A DNA stretch of 64,000 bases from Halalkalicoccus paucihalophilus. Lineage in GTDB: Archaea; Halobacteriota; Halobacteria; Halobacteriales; Halalkalicoccaceae. The DNA is taken from positions 38,060 to 102,059 of the forward strand of contig NZ_LTAZ01000002.1 in assembly GCF_001593955.1 (NCBI RefSeq), read 5' to 3'. Each line of letters opens with the position of its first letter. Positions within the stretch are counted from its first letter, which is position 1. This document shows positions 17,234 to 25,486 of this stretch, one piece after another. The position numbers were made by a program, and so were the translations under genes. Below the pieces are notes generated by a model. That model did no database searches, was not told where the DNA came from, and was given only the letters and a program-made list of their open reading frames with translations.

Positions 17234-17317
17234 GCGCGGGACCGGATTTGAACCGGCGGACCCCTACGGGACAGCGTCCTAAGCGCTGCGCCTTTGGCCT
17301 AGCTCGGCAACCCGCGC
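17233..17317 (-). tRNA. tRNA-Leu (anticodon TAG)
   Basis: On the minus strand an 85-nt class II tRNA: acceptor stem GCGCGGG/CCCGCGC, D-arm TTGCCGAGC...GGCC, anticodon stem CAGCG/CGCTG around loop CTTAGGA (anticodon TAG, reading CUA), a long variable arm (TCCCGTAGGGG) and T-arm GCCGGTTCAAATCCGGT. Discriminator A at 17233. No intron. CCA is not encoded. Confidence 0.93.
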
Positions 17318-17387
17318 GCATCCCTCACTTCCGGCGAGCAAACCAAAAACCCGTCGCTGTTCACTCGATCCTCCCGCTTCGATTCCC

Positions 17388-18071
17388 CTAGAGACCCAGC
17401 GCCTCGACCAGGTCGTCGAAGCGCTCGATCACCAGATCCGGTTCGCCGCCGAAGGGTTCCCACGGCGACCCCTTCCGGTCGACCCACACCGACTGCATTC
17501 CGGCGTGGGCCGCCCCCATCACGTCGAACCATCCCGCGGTGACGTGCGCGATCTCGTCGATGGGGGTTCCCGTCCGTGCCGCGGCGTGGCGATAGAGGTC
17601 GGCGGCCGGTTTGAACGTCCGGATCTCGTCGGCACTGATCGTGTCCGCGAGGAGATCGCCGATCTCGGCGTGTTCAACCATCGAATCGAGCATTTCTGGA
17701 TTGCCGTTCGAGACGACGTAGGGGTCGAATCCCCCATTACGGAGGCGCTCGATGCCCTCGCGGACGTCGTCGAACACATCGAGTTCGTGATACACCGCGA
17801 GGATCTCGTCGCGCTCCTCGGTCGAGAGGTCGACCCCGTGGGCGTCGAGGGCATACTGGAGCGCATCGCGGTTCATCTCGTAGAACGGTTGGTAGGCGTC
17901 GATCTGGTTCGCGACGAACGTGTATTCGAGCGAACGGGCCCGCCAGAGCTTCGAGACCGGCTCGGGATCGTCGACGCGCTCTTTGAGGGCGACTTCGGCG
18001 GCATCGACGTCGACCAGCGTGCTGTAGGAGTCGAACGTGACCGTCGTGACGCGCTCGGGGTCGAACGACAT
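17388..18071 (-). CDS. HAD-superfamily hydrolase, haloacid dehalogenase type II-like
   Basis: 227 residues from ATG 18069-18071. The nucleophile motif is FDSYSTLVDV (Asp14); VVSNGNPEMLDSMVE is HAD motif II, the Lys is in RTFKPAADLYRHAA (motif III), and HVTAGWFDVMGAAHAGMQSVW is motif IV. The cap region is helical, as in L-2-haloacid dehalogenases. The actual substrate may be a phosphate ester or a 2-haloacid. An in-frame upstream start would add nine residues. Confidence 0.82.
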   Translation of the reverse strand: MSFDPERVTTVTFDSYSTLVDVDAAEVALKERVDDPEPVSKLWRARSLEYTFVANQIDAYQPFYEMNRDALQYALDAHGVDLSTEERDEILAVYHELDVFDDVREGIERLRNGGFDPYVVSNGNPEMLDSMVEHAEIGDLLADTISADEIRTFKPAADLYRHAAARTGTPIDEIAHVTAGWFDVMGAAHAGMQSVWVDRKGSPWEPFGGEPDLVIERFDDLVEALGL

Positions 18072-18171
18072 ACCGGAGGGGACGCGGGCCATCCCCATAA
18101 TTCCCGCGTCGCTTCCGTGAAACGGGGCGAAGCGAGGGGAGGGCAGGACGAACGAGGGGGTGGTCAGACGG

Positions 18172-18178
18172 TTTAAAT
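18172..18178 (+). promoter_or_regulatory. TATA element of the mini-TFB gene
   Basis: TTTAAAT is centred 26 bases upstream of GTG 18201, so the GTG is the first base of a leaderless message and the start is well supported. Confidence 0.65.
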
Positions 18179-18200
18179 CCGGTGACGACCAATCCCCTCC

Positions 18201-18509
18201 GTGTACCGCGCGAGCGACCGGTTACAGAACGAGTGCTGGCTTGCTGACCTCGGGCGAGCGGCCGACGAACTCGATCTCGGGAGCGACGTCCGCTCGGTCG
18301 CGGAGGACCTCTTCCTCTCGACGGCTCCCGACGCCGAGCGGTCGAAACCCGCCGCGATCGCCGCGAGCCTCTACGCCGGGGGATTGATCGCGGGCGACCG
18401 CCGCTCGCAGGGAGCGGTCGCGGAGGCGGTGGGCGTGACCCGACTGACCGTCCAGAACCGATGGAAGCCGCTTCTCGAAGAGGCGGGTCTCGATCCGCCG
18501 ACGTGGTGA
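18201..18509 (+). CDS. Single-repeat TFIIB-like protein
   Basis: 102 residues resembling one cyclin-like repeat of TFB: RSVAEDLFLSTAPDAERSKP, then AAIAASLYAGGLIAGD and QGAVAEAVGVTRLTVQNRWK, the C-terminal helix-turn-helix that contacts BRE. The zinc ribbon and the other repeat are missing, so it cannot recruit RNA polymerase like full TFB. It could bind BRE-like DNA or compete with TFB (inference). It is preceded by a strong TATA element. Confidence 0.75.
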   Translation: MYRASDRLQNECWLADLGRAADELDLGSDVRSVAEDLFLSTAPDAERSKPAAIAASLYAGGLIAGDRRSQGAVAEAVGVTRLTVQNRWKPLLEEAGLDPPTW

Positions 18510-18520
18510 GTGGGTGCTGG

Positions 18521-19009
18521 CTATCGCGTCCGACCGCGCCCCTCGCGCTCGGGTGTGAGGGCGCCGTGTTCGTCGATCTCGCCGTCGACGATCCGCGTAC
18601 TCGAGATGATGTCGTCGTCCTCGGCACGCAGGTGATCGACGACGACGAGTTCGAGGGGATCATGGCCCCGCTCGCGTCGGCGGTCGTTGATGCGTTCGCC
18701 GCCCTCGATCGTCTCGGGGGAGACGACCAGCGCGTCGAAGCGGGGCTGGGTGGCGATACCCGTCGGTTCCTCGAGTTTCAGTACCTCGTACTCGCGACCG
18801 TGCTCGTCGGCGAGCGCCGCGAGTTCGGCCTCGAGGTCGGCCTTTCGCTCCTCGAAGGGTCGGACGTAGCGGTCCTCTCGACGGGTCTTGGGTGCGAGTT
18901 CATCGCTCGTGAGGCCGACGGTAACGTCACCGAGTTCGAACGCGCGCTCGAAAAGGGCGCGATGGCCGTCGTGTACGGGGTCGAACGTCCCACCCAGCGC
19001 AACCTGCAT
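18521..19009 (-). CDS. coaD: Phosphopantetheine adenylyltransferase, archaeal type
   Basis: Adenylates 4'-phosphopantetheine to dephospho-CoA. The 162-residue nucleotidyltransferase carries GGTFDPVHDGHRALF (the HxGH motif) near the N-terminus, RPFEERKADLEAELAAL, and a C-terminal ISSTRIVDGEIDEHG matching the ISSTRI motif. The length is normal for archaeal CoaD. It is convergent with the mini-TFB gene, with 11 bases between. Confidence 0.92.
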   Translation of the reverse strand: MQVALGGTFDPVHDGHRALFERAFELGDVTVGLTSDELAPKTRREDRYVRPFEERKADLEAELAALADEHGREYEVLKLEEPTGIATQPRFDALVVSPETIEGGERINDRRRERGHDPLELVVVDHLRAEDDDIISSTRIVDGEIDEHGALTPEREGRGRTR

Positions 19010-19051
19010 ACCGGGGCGATGTGATCCGGTGGCTTAGTGGCTTCGGAACGG

Positions 19052-19636
19052 CTACTCGTCGGTCCGCTCGGTGTCGTCTTCGGGATCCTCCGCTACTCCA
19101 GTCCGCTCGTCGTCACCGGCGTTAGCGTCCGCGGATTCGTCGGTGTCGTCGACGGTGATAGTGATCGGCCTGCTCGTCTCGTCCTCGCGCTCGTCCTCCG
19201 TGAGGTACTGATCGAGGTTGAACACCGTGTTGAGTTCGTCCTGGACCTGATGGACGATTCCGCCGACGAGTTCGCTGGGTGCGATCGCGGTGTACTCGTA
19301 GGGGTTGTTGCCCGCACCCTCGCTTTCGCGCTTCTCCCGGGAGACGTTGCCCTCCTCGTTGAGTTCCGCGAGCGCCTCGCGGACGGTGCTTGGGTACAGC
19401 CCGGTCCCCGAGGCGATCTCCTCGCTCGTCGAACCGGGGTACTGGCGCAGATAGACGTAGATCCGCGCCCGGGTTTCCGTGTCGAGCACCCACGCCAACA
19501 GGTCGACGATCCCCTTATCGAACTCCTCGACCGCGCGATCCGCCCCCTCCCCGATACGGGTTCTCGCGTCCGTTCCGTCCTCCGAGTCGACCGTTACCGG
19601 GATCTCCTCGCCGTCCTCCGAGTCGTTTTCGGACAT
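19052..19636 (-). CDS. Winged helix-turn-helix transcriptional regulator
   Basis: 194 residues. The acidic tail at the N-terminus is followed by DLLAWVLDTETRARIYVYLR and STSEEIASGTGLYPSTVREA, a clear winged HTH; after REKRESEGAGNNPYEYTAI comes a helical segment, and the last 45 residues are an Asp/Glu-rich disordered tail. It is the gene upstream of coaD on the same strand. CTTTTTACC about 35 bases upstream can serve as TATA. The ligand is unknown. Confidence 0.8.
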   Translation of the reverse strand: MSENDSEDGEEIPVTVDSEDGTDARTRIGEGADRAVEEFDKGIVDLLAWVLDTETRARIYVYLRQYPGSTSEEIASGTGLYPSTVREALAELNEEGNVSREKRESEGAGNNPYEYTAIAPSELVGGIVHQVQDELNTVFNLDQYLTEDEREDETSRPITITVDDTDESADANAGDDERTGVAEDPEDDTERTDE

Positions 19637-19681
19637 GTCCTCTCTGGAAGGACGAAAGCCGGCCCCGGTAAAAAGTCTTGT

Positions 19682-20767
19682 CTACAGGACGAGCGACTCG
19701 TAGAGCGCCTCGGGACCCGATTCCTCACGGATCCGACGCTGACGCGCCGACCCGCTCTCGGCGTCGTAGATCCGCCCGATACCCTCGACTCCGAGGCGGT
19801 CACACTCCCGGTCGACGACCTCACCCAGCGAGACGGTTCCCGACAGGTCCCGGTCGATGAAGGAGGCCTCGTGACCGGAGCGCATCGCGCGCCACTTGTT
19901 CTCGTCGAGGAGTTCCCGGCGGTGGTCGTACCCCGCGGCCTGCGGGTCCGCGCGGTCCTCGTAGCGTTCCGCGAGGTCCACTACTAGCGCGTGGACGTAC
20001 TCGACGAACGCCAGCACGCGCTCGGGGTCGGCCTGCCCGTCCGGGGTGCGGACCTCGACGGTGCCGTGATCGGAGTGGGGTCGCACGTCGTACCAGAGTT
20101 CGCCCCGGTCGTTGATCGACCCCTGCTCGACCATCAGGCGCTCGAAGGCGGCGAACTCCTCGAAGTCCGAAAAGCCGGTCGGCATCCCGGTGTTCGGTAG
20201 CCCCTCGAATATCTTCGCCCGTGCCGAGGCCAGCCCCGTGTCGAAGCCGTTCCAGTAGGGGGAATTGGCCGACAGCGCGAGCATAATGGGTAAAAACCAG
20301 CGGACCTCGTTTGCGATCCAGGTCGCCTTGTCGGCGTCGTCGACCCCGACGTGGACGTGCAGGCCTGCGGTGGTGTTTCGGTGCTGGGGGTACTGTATCC
20401 GGTCGAGTTGGGAGCGATAGCGGGGTTTCTCGGCGTGGTCGAGTTCGCGCCACTTCGCGGTGGGGTGCAGACCGGCGGCGGCGATCCGATAGCCGTGTTC
20501 TTCCGCATAGCCGACGAGCGTTTCCCGGACCTCGCCGAGGACCTCGCCGGCCTCCGAAAGCGACCCGATGACGGGTGTCTGGGTCTCGATCACGCATTTG
20601 AACAGCTCGTGATCGAGCCGGTCCTCGAGGATTCCGGGGGGTTCGTTCGCGTAGACCAGTTCGTCGGTGCCCGAAACGGGTCGGCCCGACTCGTCGACGA
20701 CGAAAAATTCCTCTTCGATCCCCAAGGTGCCCATCCGCACGAAGTTCTCGGCCGAACCCGTCTCCAT
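19682..20767 (-). CDS. gshA: Glutamate-cysteine ligase
   Basis: Makes gamma-glutamylcysteine, the main low-molecular-weight thiol of haloarchaea. The 361-residue GCS2-type enzyme has [19 protein letters not shown] at the N-terminus, [19 protein letters not shown], then [19 protein letters not shown] and [19 protein letters not shown]. Start ATG 20767 has the TATA-like TATTTATT (complement of 20791-20799) about 28 bases upstream. Two glutaredoxin-like genes elsewhere in the window could use this thiol pool. Confidence 0.9.
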   Translation of the reverse strand: METGSAENFVRMGTLGIEEEFFVVDESGRPVSGTDELVYANEPPGILEDRLDHELFKCVIETQTPVIGSLSEAGEVLGEVRETLVGYAEEHGYRIAAAGLHPTAKWRELDHAEKPRYRSQLDRIQYPQHRNTTAGLHVHVGVDDADKATWIANEVRWFLPIMLALSANSPYWNGFDTGLASARAKIFEGLPNTGMPTGFSDFEEFAAFERLMVEQGSINDRGELWYDVRPHSDHGTVEVRTPDGQADPERVLAFVEYVHALVVDLAERYEDRADPQAAGYDHRRELLDENKWRAMRSGHEASFIDRDLSGTVSLGEVVDRECDRLGVEGIGRIYDAESGSARQRRIREESGPEALYESLVL

Positions 20768-20840
20768 CGGAACCGGGTTCGGCCCCCGCGAATAAATAGC
20801 CCCTGTTATAGCCTCACGCGAGCACCGACCGCGACCGAAG

Positions 20841-21470
20841 CTACCGCGACCGGGCGACCACCGCGAGGTGATCCTCGTGATAGGGCTCCATTCGCTCGGT
20901 TTCAAGGATCTCGTACCCTTTCGAGAGTCGATCCAACACGTCCGGAAACACGTCCTCGGGATCGCGGGTCACGTCCTCGCTTCGGGCCTTGATCGCCGCG
21001 AGCAGTCGCCCCTCGTCGGCGAGGAACTCCCGATTGCGAAGCGCCACGTCGGCTTGCCCGCGCGTCGCCACGTCCTGGATCACGGCGTCGACGTCGCGTT
21101 CGACGACGTGGGCGTAGGTCTCTGGCTTCCGGGCGTCCTTCAGCAGAGGGAAGAGGTTTTTTCGATCTTCGGCGACGCCCACCAGATCCCGCACGGGGCG
21201 GGGCGCGAACTCGACGGCGTAGGTCGGCCCCGAGAAGTCCGCGACGTGGCTCACGGTCGTACCGCTTGCGGCCCCGAGATAGAGGACTGTAGGTTCGTCG
21301 GGGACACCGGGATCCATCCCCGTTTCGAGCATTGCACCCAGTTTCGATCGGGTGGGGTCCCACGCGCGCCATCCGTCCTCAACCGGCTCGCCGTAGACGG
21401 GCGTCCCTCGTGTGGCGAGGCGCTCTCGCCCGTCGATCTCGCGGCGCTCGATTCCTGCGGGAAGGCTCAT
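20841..21470 (-). CDS. flpA: Fibrillarin-like rRNA/tRNA 2'-O-methyltransferase
   Basis: Methyltransferase of box C/D sRNPs. The 209-residue fibrillarin shows [14 protein letters not shown], then [18 protein letters not shown] (SAM motif I), [13 protein letters not shown] and [15 protein letters not shown]. Length and motifs are typical. Its start overlaps the nop5 stop by 4 bases, so the two subunits are coupled, as usual in archaea. Confidence 0.95.
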   Translation of the reverse strand: MSLPAGIERREIDGRERLATRGTPVYGEPVEDGWRAWDPTRSKLGAMLETGMDPGVPDEPTVLYLGAASGTTVSHVADFSGPTYAVEFAPRPVRDLVGVAEDRKNLFPLLKDARKPETYAHVVERDVDAVIQDVATRGQADVALRNREFLADEGRLLAAIKARSEDVTRDPEDVFPDVLDRLSKGYEILETERMEPYHEDHLAVVARSR

Positions 21471-22297
21471 GACTCCTCCCGCGCCCGGATGGTCGCGATA
21501 CGCTCGTCGAGTTCGGCGTCGAGTTCGGGCCGGCGATCCCCCGCGTAGTGGTCGACCCGAGCGGCGATGGTGAGCTTTCCGGCGAGCGCGCGGGCGGCCG
21601 AGCCCCGGTCCTCGGGACGGGTCCCGTGAACGTACTCGTGGGTGTAGATGATCCCGTGTTTCGGCGAGGGTGCGTGCCCTCGGAGATGCGCGAACAGCGC
21701 CTCTTCCGCACCGAGTACCTGCAGCGTCCCGCTCGGTTTCTTCGCCAACTCGCCCAACCCGCCGGCCAGGGCGATCAGGCGCGCCGCCAACACGGGCCCC
21801 GCGAGCGCCGCGAGGTTCGGCGCGATGGTCGGCGTGGCTCGCTCGATGAACTCCCGCAGCGCGTCGGCCTCGTTGGCCAACCCAGAAACCCGCGACGCCA
21901 GCGCGATCGCACGTTCCTCGACCGGCGTCTCAGCCTCACGGTCGGCCAGCCCGCGGGCGTACTCGATTCCAGTACCCGACTCCGAGAAGAGGCTGCCGCC
22001 CCACTCCCCCACCCGCTCTGCGAGTTCGTTCGCCACTCGATCCGCGTCGTCCATCGCCCTCACGGCGTGAACGAGTTGGGCGTCGTCGGCGCGTTCGCGT
22101 TCGCGGACCTCCGCCCGGGCGGCCCCGAGCGTCGCTTCGTGGAGGCGCTCGTAATACTCCTCGTCGTCGGAAGCGAACCCGCTCTCGACGGCCACCGCCG
22201 GCCACTCCTCGGGAGCGTCGGCGCTCCCCTCCCGAACCGCGCGAGCGGCTCCCTCGCGGTCGTCGGGATCGATATCGGCGAACCATCCCTTGCTCAT
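21467..22297 (-). CDS. Nop5/Nop56 family protein, C/D sRNP scaffold
   Basis: 276 residues. The N-terminal helical region is followed by a coiled-coil (RVANELAERVGEWGGSLF) and the NOP domain: APNLAALAGPVLAARLIALA, then KKPSGTLQVLGAEEALF and KHGIIYTHEYVHGTRPEDRG. It bridges fibrillarin to L7Ae-bound C/D guide RNA. It lacks the lysine-rich tail of eukaryotic Nop56. GTTTACCC about 27 bases upstream is the likely promoter of the pair. Confidence 0.93.
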   Translation of the reverse strand: MSKGWFADIDPDDREGAARAVREGSADAPEEWPAVAVESGFASDDEEYYERLHEATLGAARAEVRERERADDAQLVHAVRAMDDADRVANELAERVGEWGGSLFSESGTGIEYARGLADREAETPVEERAIALASRVSGLANEADALREFIERATPTIAPNLAALAGPVLAARLIALAGGLGELAKKPSGTLQVLGAEEALFAHLRGHAPSPKHGIIYTHEYVHGTRPEDRGSAARALAGKLTIAARVDHYAGDRRPELDAELDERIATIRAREES

Positions 22298-22364
22298 GGG
22301 GCCGCCTACTCCTCGAATCGGGTAAACCCCTCCGACTTATGGGTCCTAGCAGCGAATTCGGAGC

Positions 22365-22784
22365 ATGGAACTCGTCGCCGCGAACGGGAGCAACCGCGAA
22401 TACGCCGTTTCGCTGCTCGAAGCGAGCGGCCTCCCGATCGACCTCGACGGAGCCGAGGTCTACGTCGCCCGCAGGGGCGGGAACCGCGTCGGCTGTGGTG
22501 GTCTCGAAGTCCACGGGTCCGACGCCCTGTTGCGATCGATCGCCGTCGATTCCGTGGTCCGTGGCGAGGGCTACGGAAGCGAGATCACCGACCGGCTGTG
22601 TGCGATCGCCGCCGATCGGGGCGTCTCGGGGCTCTACCTGCTGACGACGACTGCAGCGGGGTTTTTCGAGAACCGGAGTTTCGAGCGGATCGACCGGGAG
22701 CGGGTTCCCGACCCCATCGCGCGGACGAGCCAGTTCACGACGACGTGTCCCGCGAGTGCGACCTGTATGCGCCGCGTCCGCTAA
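22365..22784 (+). CDS. GNAT acetyltransferase, ArsN2-like
   Basis: 139 residues. The acetyl-CoA-binding region is RSIAVDSVVRGEGYGSEITD; the ending SQFTTTCPASATCMRR is the C-terminal hallmark of ArsN2-type proteins, associated with arsenic resistance in bacteria. Neighbours give no arsenic genes, so the substrate remains open. GACTTATG upstream fits a leaderless start at ATG 22365. Confidence 0.78.
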   Translation: MELVAANGSNREYAVSLLEASGLPIDLDGAEVYVARRGGNRVGCGGLEVHGSDALLRSIAVDSVVRGEGYGSEITDRLCAIAADRGVSGLYLLTTTAAGFFENRSFERIDRERVPDPIARTSQFTTTCPASATCMRRVR

Positions 22785-22958
22785 CTACGCCATCCGTTCG
22801 AAGGGCTCCTCGCAACCGTGACAGAAGTGCATCGACCGACAGAGCGACGGCCCCTTCGGGTGTTCACGCTCGGTATCGGTCGACCCGCAGTAAGGACACT
22901 CCGCGGGGCCTGCCCCGTCCGCCTCGCCGGTCGTAACGCTTGGATCGAGTCGCCTCAT
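22785..22958 (-). CDS. PaaD-type zinc ribbon protein (split from PaaD)
   Basis: 57 residues: CPYCGSTDTEREHPKGPSLC and MHFCHGCEEPFERM give the Cys pairs of a zinc ribbon like the C-terminal part of bacterial PaaD/PaaJ, which lies next to the substrate loop of the epoxidase machinery. Here it is a separate gene, starting in the paaD stop (ATGA). Last gene of the paa operon. Its small size means it is easily missed. Confidence 0.75.
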   Translation of the reverse strand: MRRLDPSVTTGEADGAGPAECPYCGSTDTEREHPKGPSLCRSMHFCHGCEEPFERMA

Positions 22959-23374
22959 ATGCTGAGCCCGAACTCCCGGAGATCCTCCTTTCCAGCCTCG
23001 CTCACCATCTCGAGGGTCCACTCGGGGCTCCAGACGAGGCTTACCTCGGCCGAATCGATTCCTTCCGCTGTGGCGGCAGCCTCGCGGATATCTCCTTTGA
23101 GCATCGAGCGGGCCGGACAGCCGGTGTAAGTGAGCGTCATCGTCACGACAGCGTTCGTCTTTCCGTCGATCTCCCCGATTCGAACCCCGTAGATCAGCCC
23201 CAGATCCACGACGCTGATCGGCATCTCGGGGTCCTCCACCGCGGAGAGCGCGTCCCATACCCGTCGCTCGATCCCCGTCGCGTCCTCACCCGTCTTCGGG
23301 AACTCCTCGTGGCCCTCGCCCGATACGTAGTCGGTATACGCACACGCGGTCGGGCTCGGTCGCTCGCTGCTCAC
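22955..23374 (-). CDS. paaD: 1,2-phenylacetyl-CoA epoxidase subunit PaaD (MIP18/DUF59)
   Basis: 139 residues. VWDALSAVEDPEMPISVVDL is the DUF59 motif; TLTYTGCPARSMLKGDI supplies its conserved Cys. PaaD supports Fe-S or di-iron centre assembly for PaaABC. The zinc ribbon that follows DUF59 in bacterial PaaD is encoded by the next gene. It overlaps paaC by 4 bases and the zinc ribbon gene by 4. Confidence 0.88.
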   Translation of the reverse strand: MSSERPSPTACAYTDYVSGEGHEEFPKTGEDATGIERRVWDALSAVEDPEMPISVVDLGLIYGVRIGEIDGKTNAVVTMTLTYTGCPARSMLKGDIREAAATAEGIDSAEVSLVWSPEWTLEMVSEAGKEDLREFGLSI

Positions 23375-24147
23375 GCACCCTCACCCCGGAGTCGGGTCGG
23401 CTGGTCGAAGCCGAGTTCGTGATAGGTGCTCGTGAAGGACTCGTGGAGGTCGAACCAGTCGGCGGTATGCGAGCCGTCCCGTCCACGGACCTCGGGACGC
23501 TCGACCTCCTCGGGTTCGGGCACGGAGAGACCGAGCGACTCGAGATACGGGATCGTGATCTCGAACCACTCCTCGCGGAGGTCGAAAAGCGACTCGGTGC
23601 GCAGCCCCTCCGAGACGATCTCGCGCTCGTTCTCGCCGGGTTCGAACAGCGACAGGGCGTGCGGAAAGAGCCGATCGAGCGCCGCCTGCACGCGCTCGCG
23701 GCTCTCGCCTTCCGAGAGGCGTTCGAGCCAGCTCTGGGCGTGCTCGCGGTGGTAGCCCTCCTCCGAGAGGACCTTCCCCACCCGGGAGGCGATCGCCGGC
23801 TCGCTCGAATCGACCAGCGCCTCCAGCCGCAGGCGTTCGGCGGTGTCATAAAGGTAGCTTCGGACGACGGGATCGGCCCAGTCACCCTCCTCGAAAGCGA
23901 GTTCGCACAGCGTGCTGTGGCGGAAGTCCTCGGGAGCACGCTCCCACAGGAGGTTTTTCTCCTCGTAGCCCCGTTCTTCGAGGAGGTCGTACCACAGACG
24001 GGCGTGGCCGAACTCGTCCTGTGCGATGTTCGCCAAGGCGAGGTCGGACTCGATAGTCGGCGCGTAGATCTGCCACTCGGTATAGCGTTCGGCGATCACG
24101 TACTCGTCGTCCGCGAGCCGAAACAGCAGTTCGTCTGTGGGCGTCAT
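23371..24147 (-). CDS. paaC: 1,2-phenylacetyl-CoA epoxidase subunit PaaC
   Basis: 258-residue ferritin-like structural subunit. LADDEYVIAERYTEWQIYAP opens the first helix; IAQDEFGHARLWYDLL retains an ExxH-like element but the full di-iron set is not expected in PaaC. SEEGYHREHAQSWLERL follows. It pairs with PaaA in the catalytic core. The start overlaps the paaB stop by 4 bases. Confidence 0.9.
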   Translation of the reverse strand: MTPTDELLFRLADDEYVIAERYTEWQIYAPTIESDLALANIAQDEFGHARLWYDLLEERGYEEKNLLWERAPEDFRHSTLCELAFEEGDWADPVVRSYLYDTAERLRLEALVDSSEPAIASRVGKVLSEEGYHREHAQSWLERLSEGESRERVQAALDRLFPHALSLFEPGENEREIVSEGLRTESLFDLREEWFEITIPYLESLGLSVPEPEEVERPEVRGRDGSHTADWFDLHESFTSTYHELGFDQPTRLRGEGA

Positions 24148-24464
24148 AGCTCCTCCCTCGCTTTGGCGGCTTCTCGCTGTTCGTCCTCGCTCTGTTCGAC
24201 CTCGGCGGCGAAACTCGCGTCCACTCTATTATAGGTCATCGCCCAGCGATACGCCTTGTCCGTGCTCCCGCCGAAGGTCGCCTCGTCCGAGTCGACTTCG
24301 CTCACTTCCTCCTGCGGGACGACCCACAGGCTGTTGGTCTGCATCCGCCGCCCGTGTTGGATCTGGGCGAACAGCTTCGCCATCTCCCGGTCCGGCGCGT
24401 GCACGTTTCCACAGTGGGTGTGGTACTTCCCCGGTTTCGCCTGTCTGAACACTTCCCAGATCAT
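24144..24464 (-). CDS. paaB: 1,2-phenylacetyl-CoA epoxidase subunit PaaB
   Basis: 106 residues, small bridging subunit. MIWEVFRQAKPGKYHTHCGN, then LFAQIQHGRRMQTNSLWVV are family signatures, and the tail is charged and helical. ATG 24464 was chosen because it begins at the family MIWEVF; one base separates it from the paaA stop. Residues in an upstream extension would be antisense to PaaA. Confidence 0.9.
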   Translation of the reverse strand: MIWEVFRQAKPGKYHTHCGNVHAPDREMAKLFAQIQHGRRMQTNSLWVVPQEEVSEVDSDEATFGGSTDKAYRWAMTYNRVDASFAAEVEQSEDEQREAAKAREEL

Positions 24465-24465
24465 G

Positions 24466-25404
24466 TCAATCGGCCGCCTGCGGCGTTTCTTGACTCGTCT
24501 CCCACGCGTCCATCGACTCGCGCACCCACGCCACCGCCTCGTGGCGCCGTCTGCGCGATCCGATCTGCTCGGCGCTCCTCTCGTAGTCGTTTTTCGCGAT
24601 CGTCCAGAACTCCTCCCAGTCCAGGTCGTCGTACTCGAGTTCGTATCTCCCGGAGTGCTCGTCGTACTCGATCCGCGGCGTATCCGGAAGCTCCAGTCCA
24701 TACTTCTCGGCTTTCGGGATGTAGGCGTTCAAAAAGGCCTGCCGGAGCTCGTCGTTGCTCGTCGTCTTCAGGCCCACCTGCTGTGCGAAGTCGTTGTGTT
24801 TGCTGTCCTTGTTCGGCGGCCCGAAGAACTGGACGATCCGGGGCCACCACTCGTCGAACGTCTCCTGTACCCGTTCCCGGTTCGCCCGCGAACTGCCCAT
24901 CAGTTCCCTGAGAATGTCCTCGCCGTGTTTGACGTGAAACCCCTCCTCGAAACACACCTTGTCCATCGCGTGGGCGTAGGGCTCCCAACTCGTCGCCTTC
25001 AACGTCGCCTGCCGGCGCATCGCCCCGCCGTCGACGAAGAAGTCGATCATCGGCGCCTCGTACCACGAGTCGACCGGGTAGTGAAAACAGTTCAAGAACT
25101 TCCCCTCGCCGCGCTCTAACTCCTCGAGCATCTCCTCGCGCGTCTTCACGCCCAGCGTCTCGGCGGCCCGATACAGCAGTTGGGCGTGGCCGATCTCGTC
25201 CTGTACCTTCGCCGTACACGCCAGTTTCCGGTCGAGGCTCGGCGCCTGCCTGGTAAACTGCTTGTCGAGGTACCCGCCCATCACCTCGCTGTTCGCGTGG
25301 AACTGGATCATCCGCGTCGCCGCCTTCCGATACTCCTCGGGCAAATCGTCCTTCGGGCTGAACGCCCGCGGGCCCGCGCGTTCTTTGAGTTCCTCGAGGT
25401 CCAT
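24466..25404 (-). CDS. paaA: 1,2-phenylacetyl-CoA epoxidase catalytic subunit PaaA
   Basis: 312-residue di-iron oxygenase that epoxidises the ring of phenylacetyl-CoA. KVQDEIGHAQLLYRAAETLG and CFEEGFHVKHGEDILREL hold the two ExxH iron-binding motifs. First gene of paaABCD plus zinc ribbon. The PaaE reductase and the PaaK ligase are not in this window, so reducing power must come from elsewhere. A GGTATGCG element about 27 bases upstream overlaps one of two direct repeats in the divergent promoter region. Confidence 0.92.
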   Translation of the reverse strand: MDLEELKERAGPRAFSPKDDLPEEYRKAATRMIQFHANSEVMGGYLDKQFTRQAPSLDRKLACTAKVQDEIGHAQLLYRAAETLGVKTREEMLEELERGEGKFLNCFHYPVDSWYEAPMIDFFVDGGAMRRQATLKATSWEPYAHAMDKVCFEEGFHVKHGEDILRELMGSSRANRERVQETFDEWWPRIVQFFGPPNKDSKHNDFAQQVGLKTTSNDELRQAFLNAYIPKAEKYGLELPDTPRIEYDEHSGRYELEYDDLDWEEFWTIAKNDYERSAEQIGSRRRRHEAVAWVRESMDAWETSQETPQAAD

Positions 25405-25418
25405 AGTTCCTCATGGTC

Positions 25419-25445
25419 GTTCACACGCATACCGGTTCACCCGCA
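25419..25445. promoter_or_regulatory. Direct repeats in the paa promoter region
   Basis: GTTCACACGCA (25419-25429) and GTTCACCCGCA (25435-25445) are 11-bp direct repeats with one mismatch, 16 bases start to start. They lie between paaA and the divergent Bat-like gene and flank the probable paaA TATA element. They are a candidate operator for that regulator. Confidence 0.4.
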
Positions 25446-25456
25446 CATAGACGGGA

Positions 25457-25466
25457 CTTAAATATT
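25457..25466 (+). promoter_or_regulatory. TATA element of the Bat-like regulator
   Basis: TTAAATATTA is centred about 26 bases upstream of ATG 25487, consistent with a leaderless transcript. Confidence 0.55.
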
Positions 25467-25486
25467 AGTATCGGTAACGGAAGGCG

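Noticed and set aside
17046..17282. 78-codon plus-strand frame running into tRNA-Leu
   Set aside because: Overlaps the tRNA and stem-loops; composition not protein-like.
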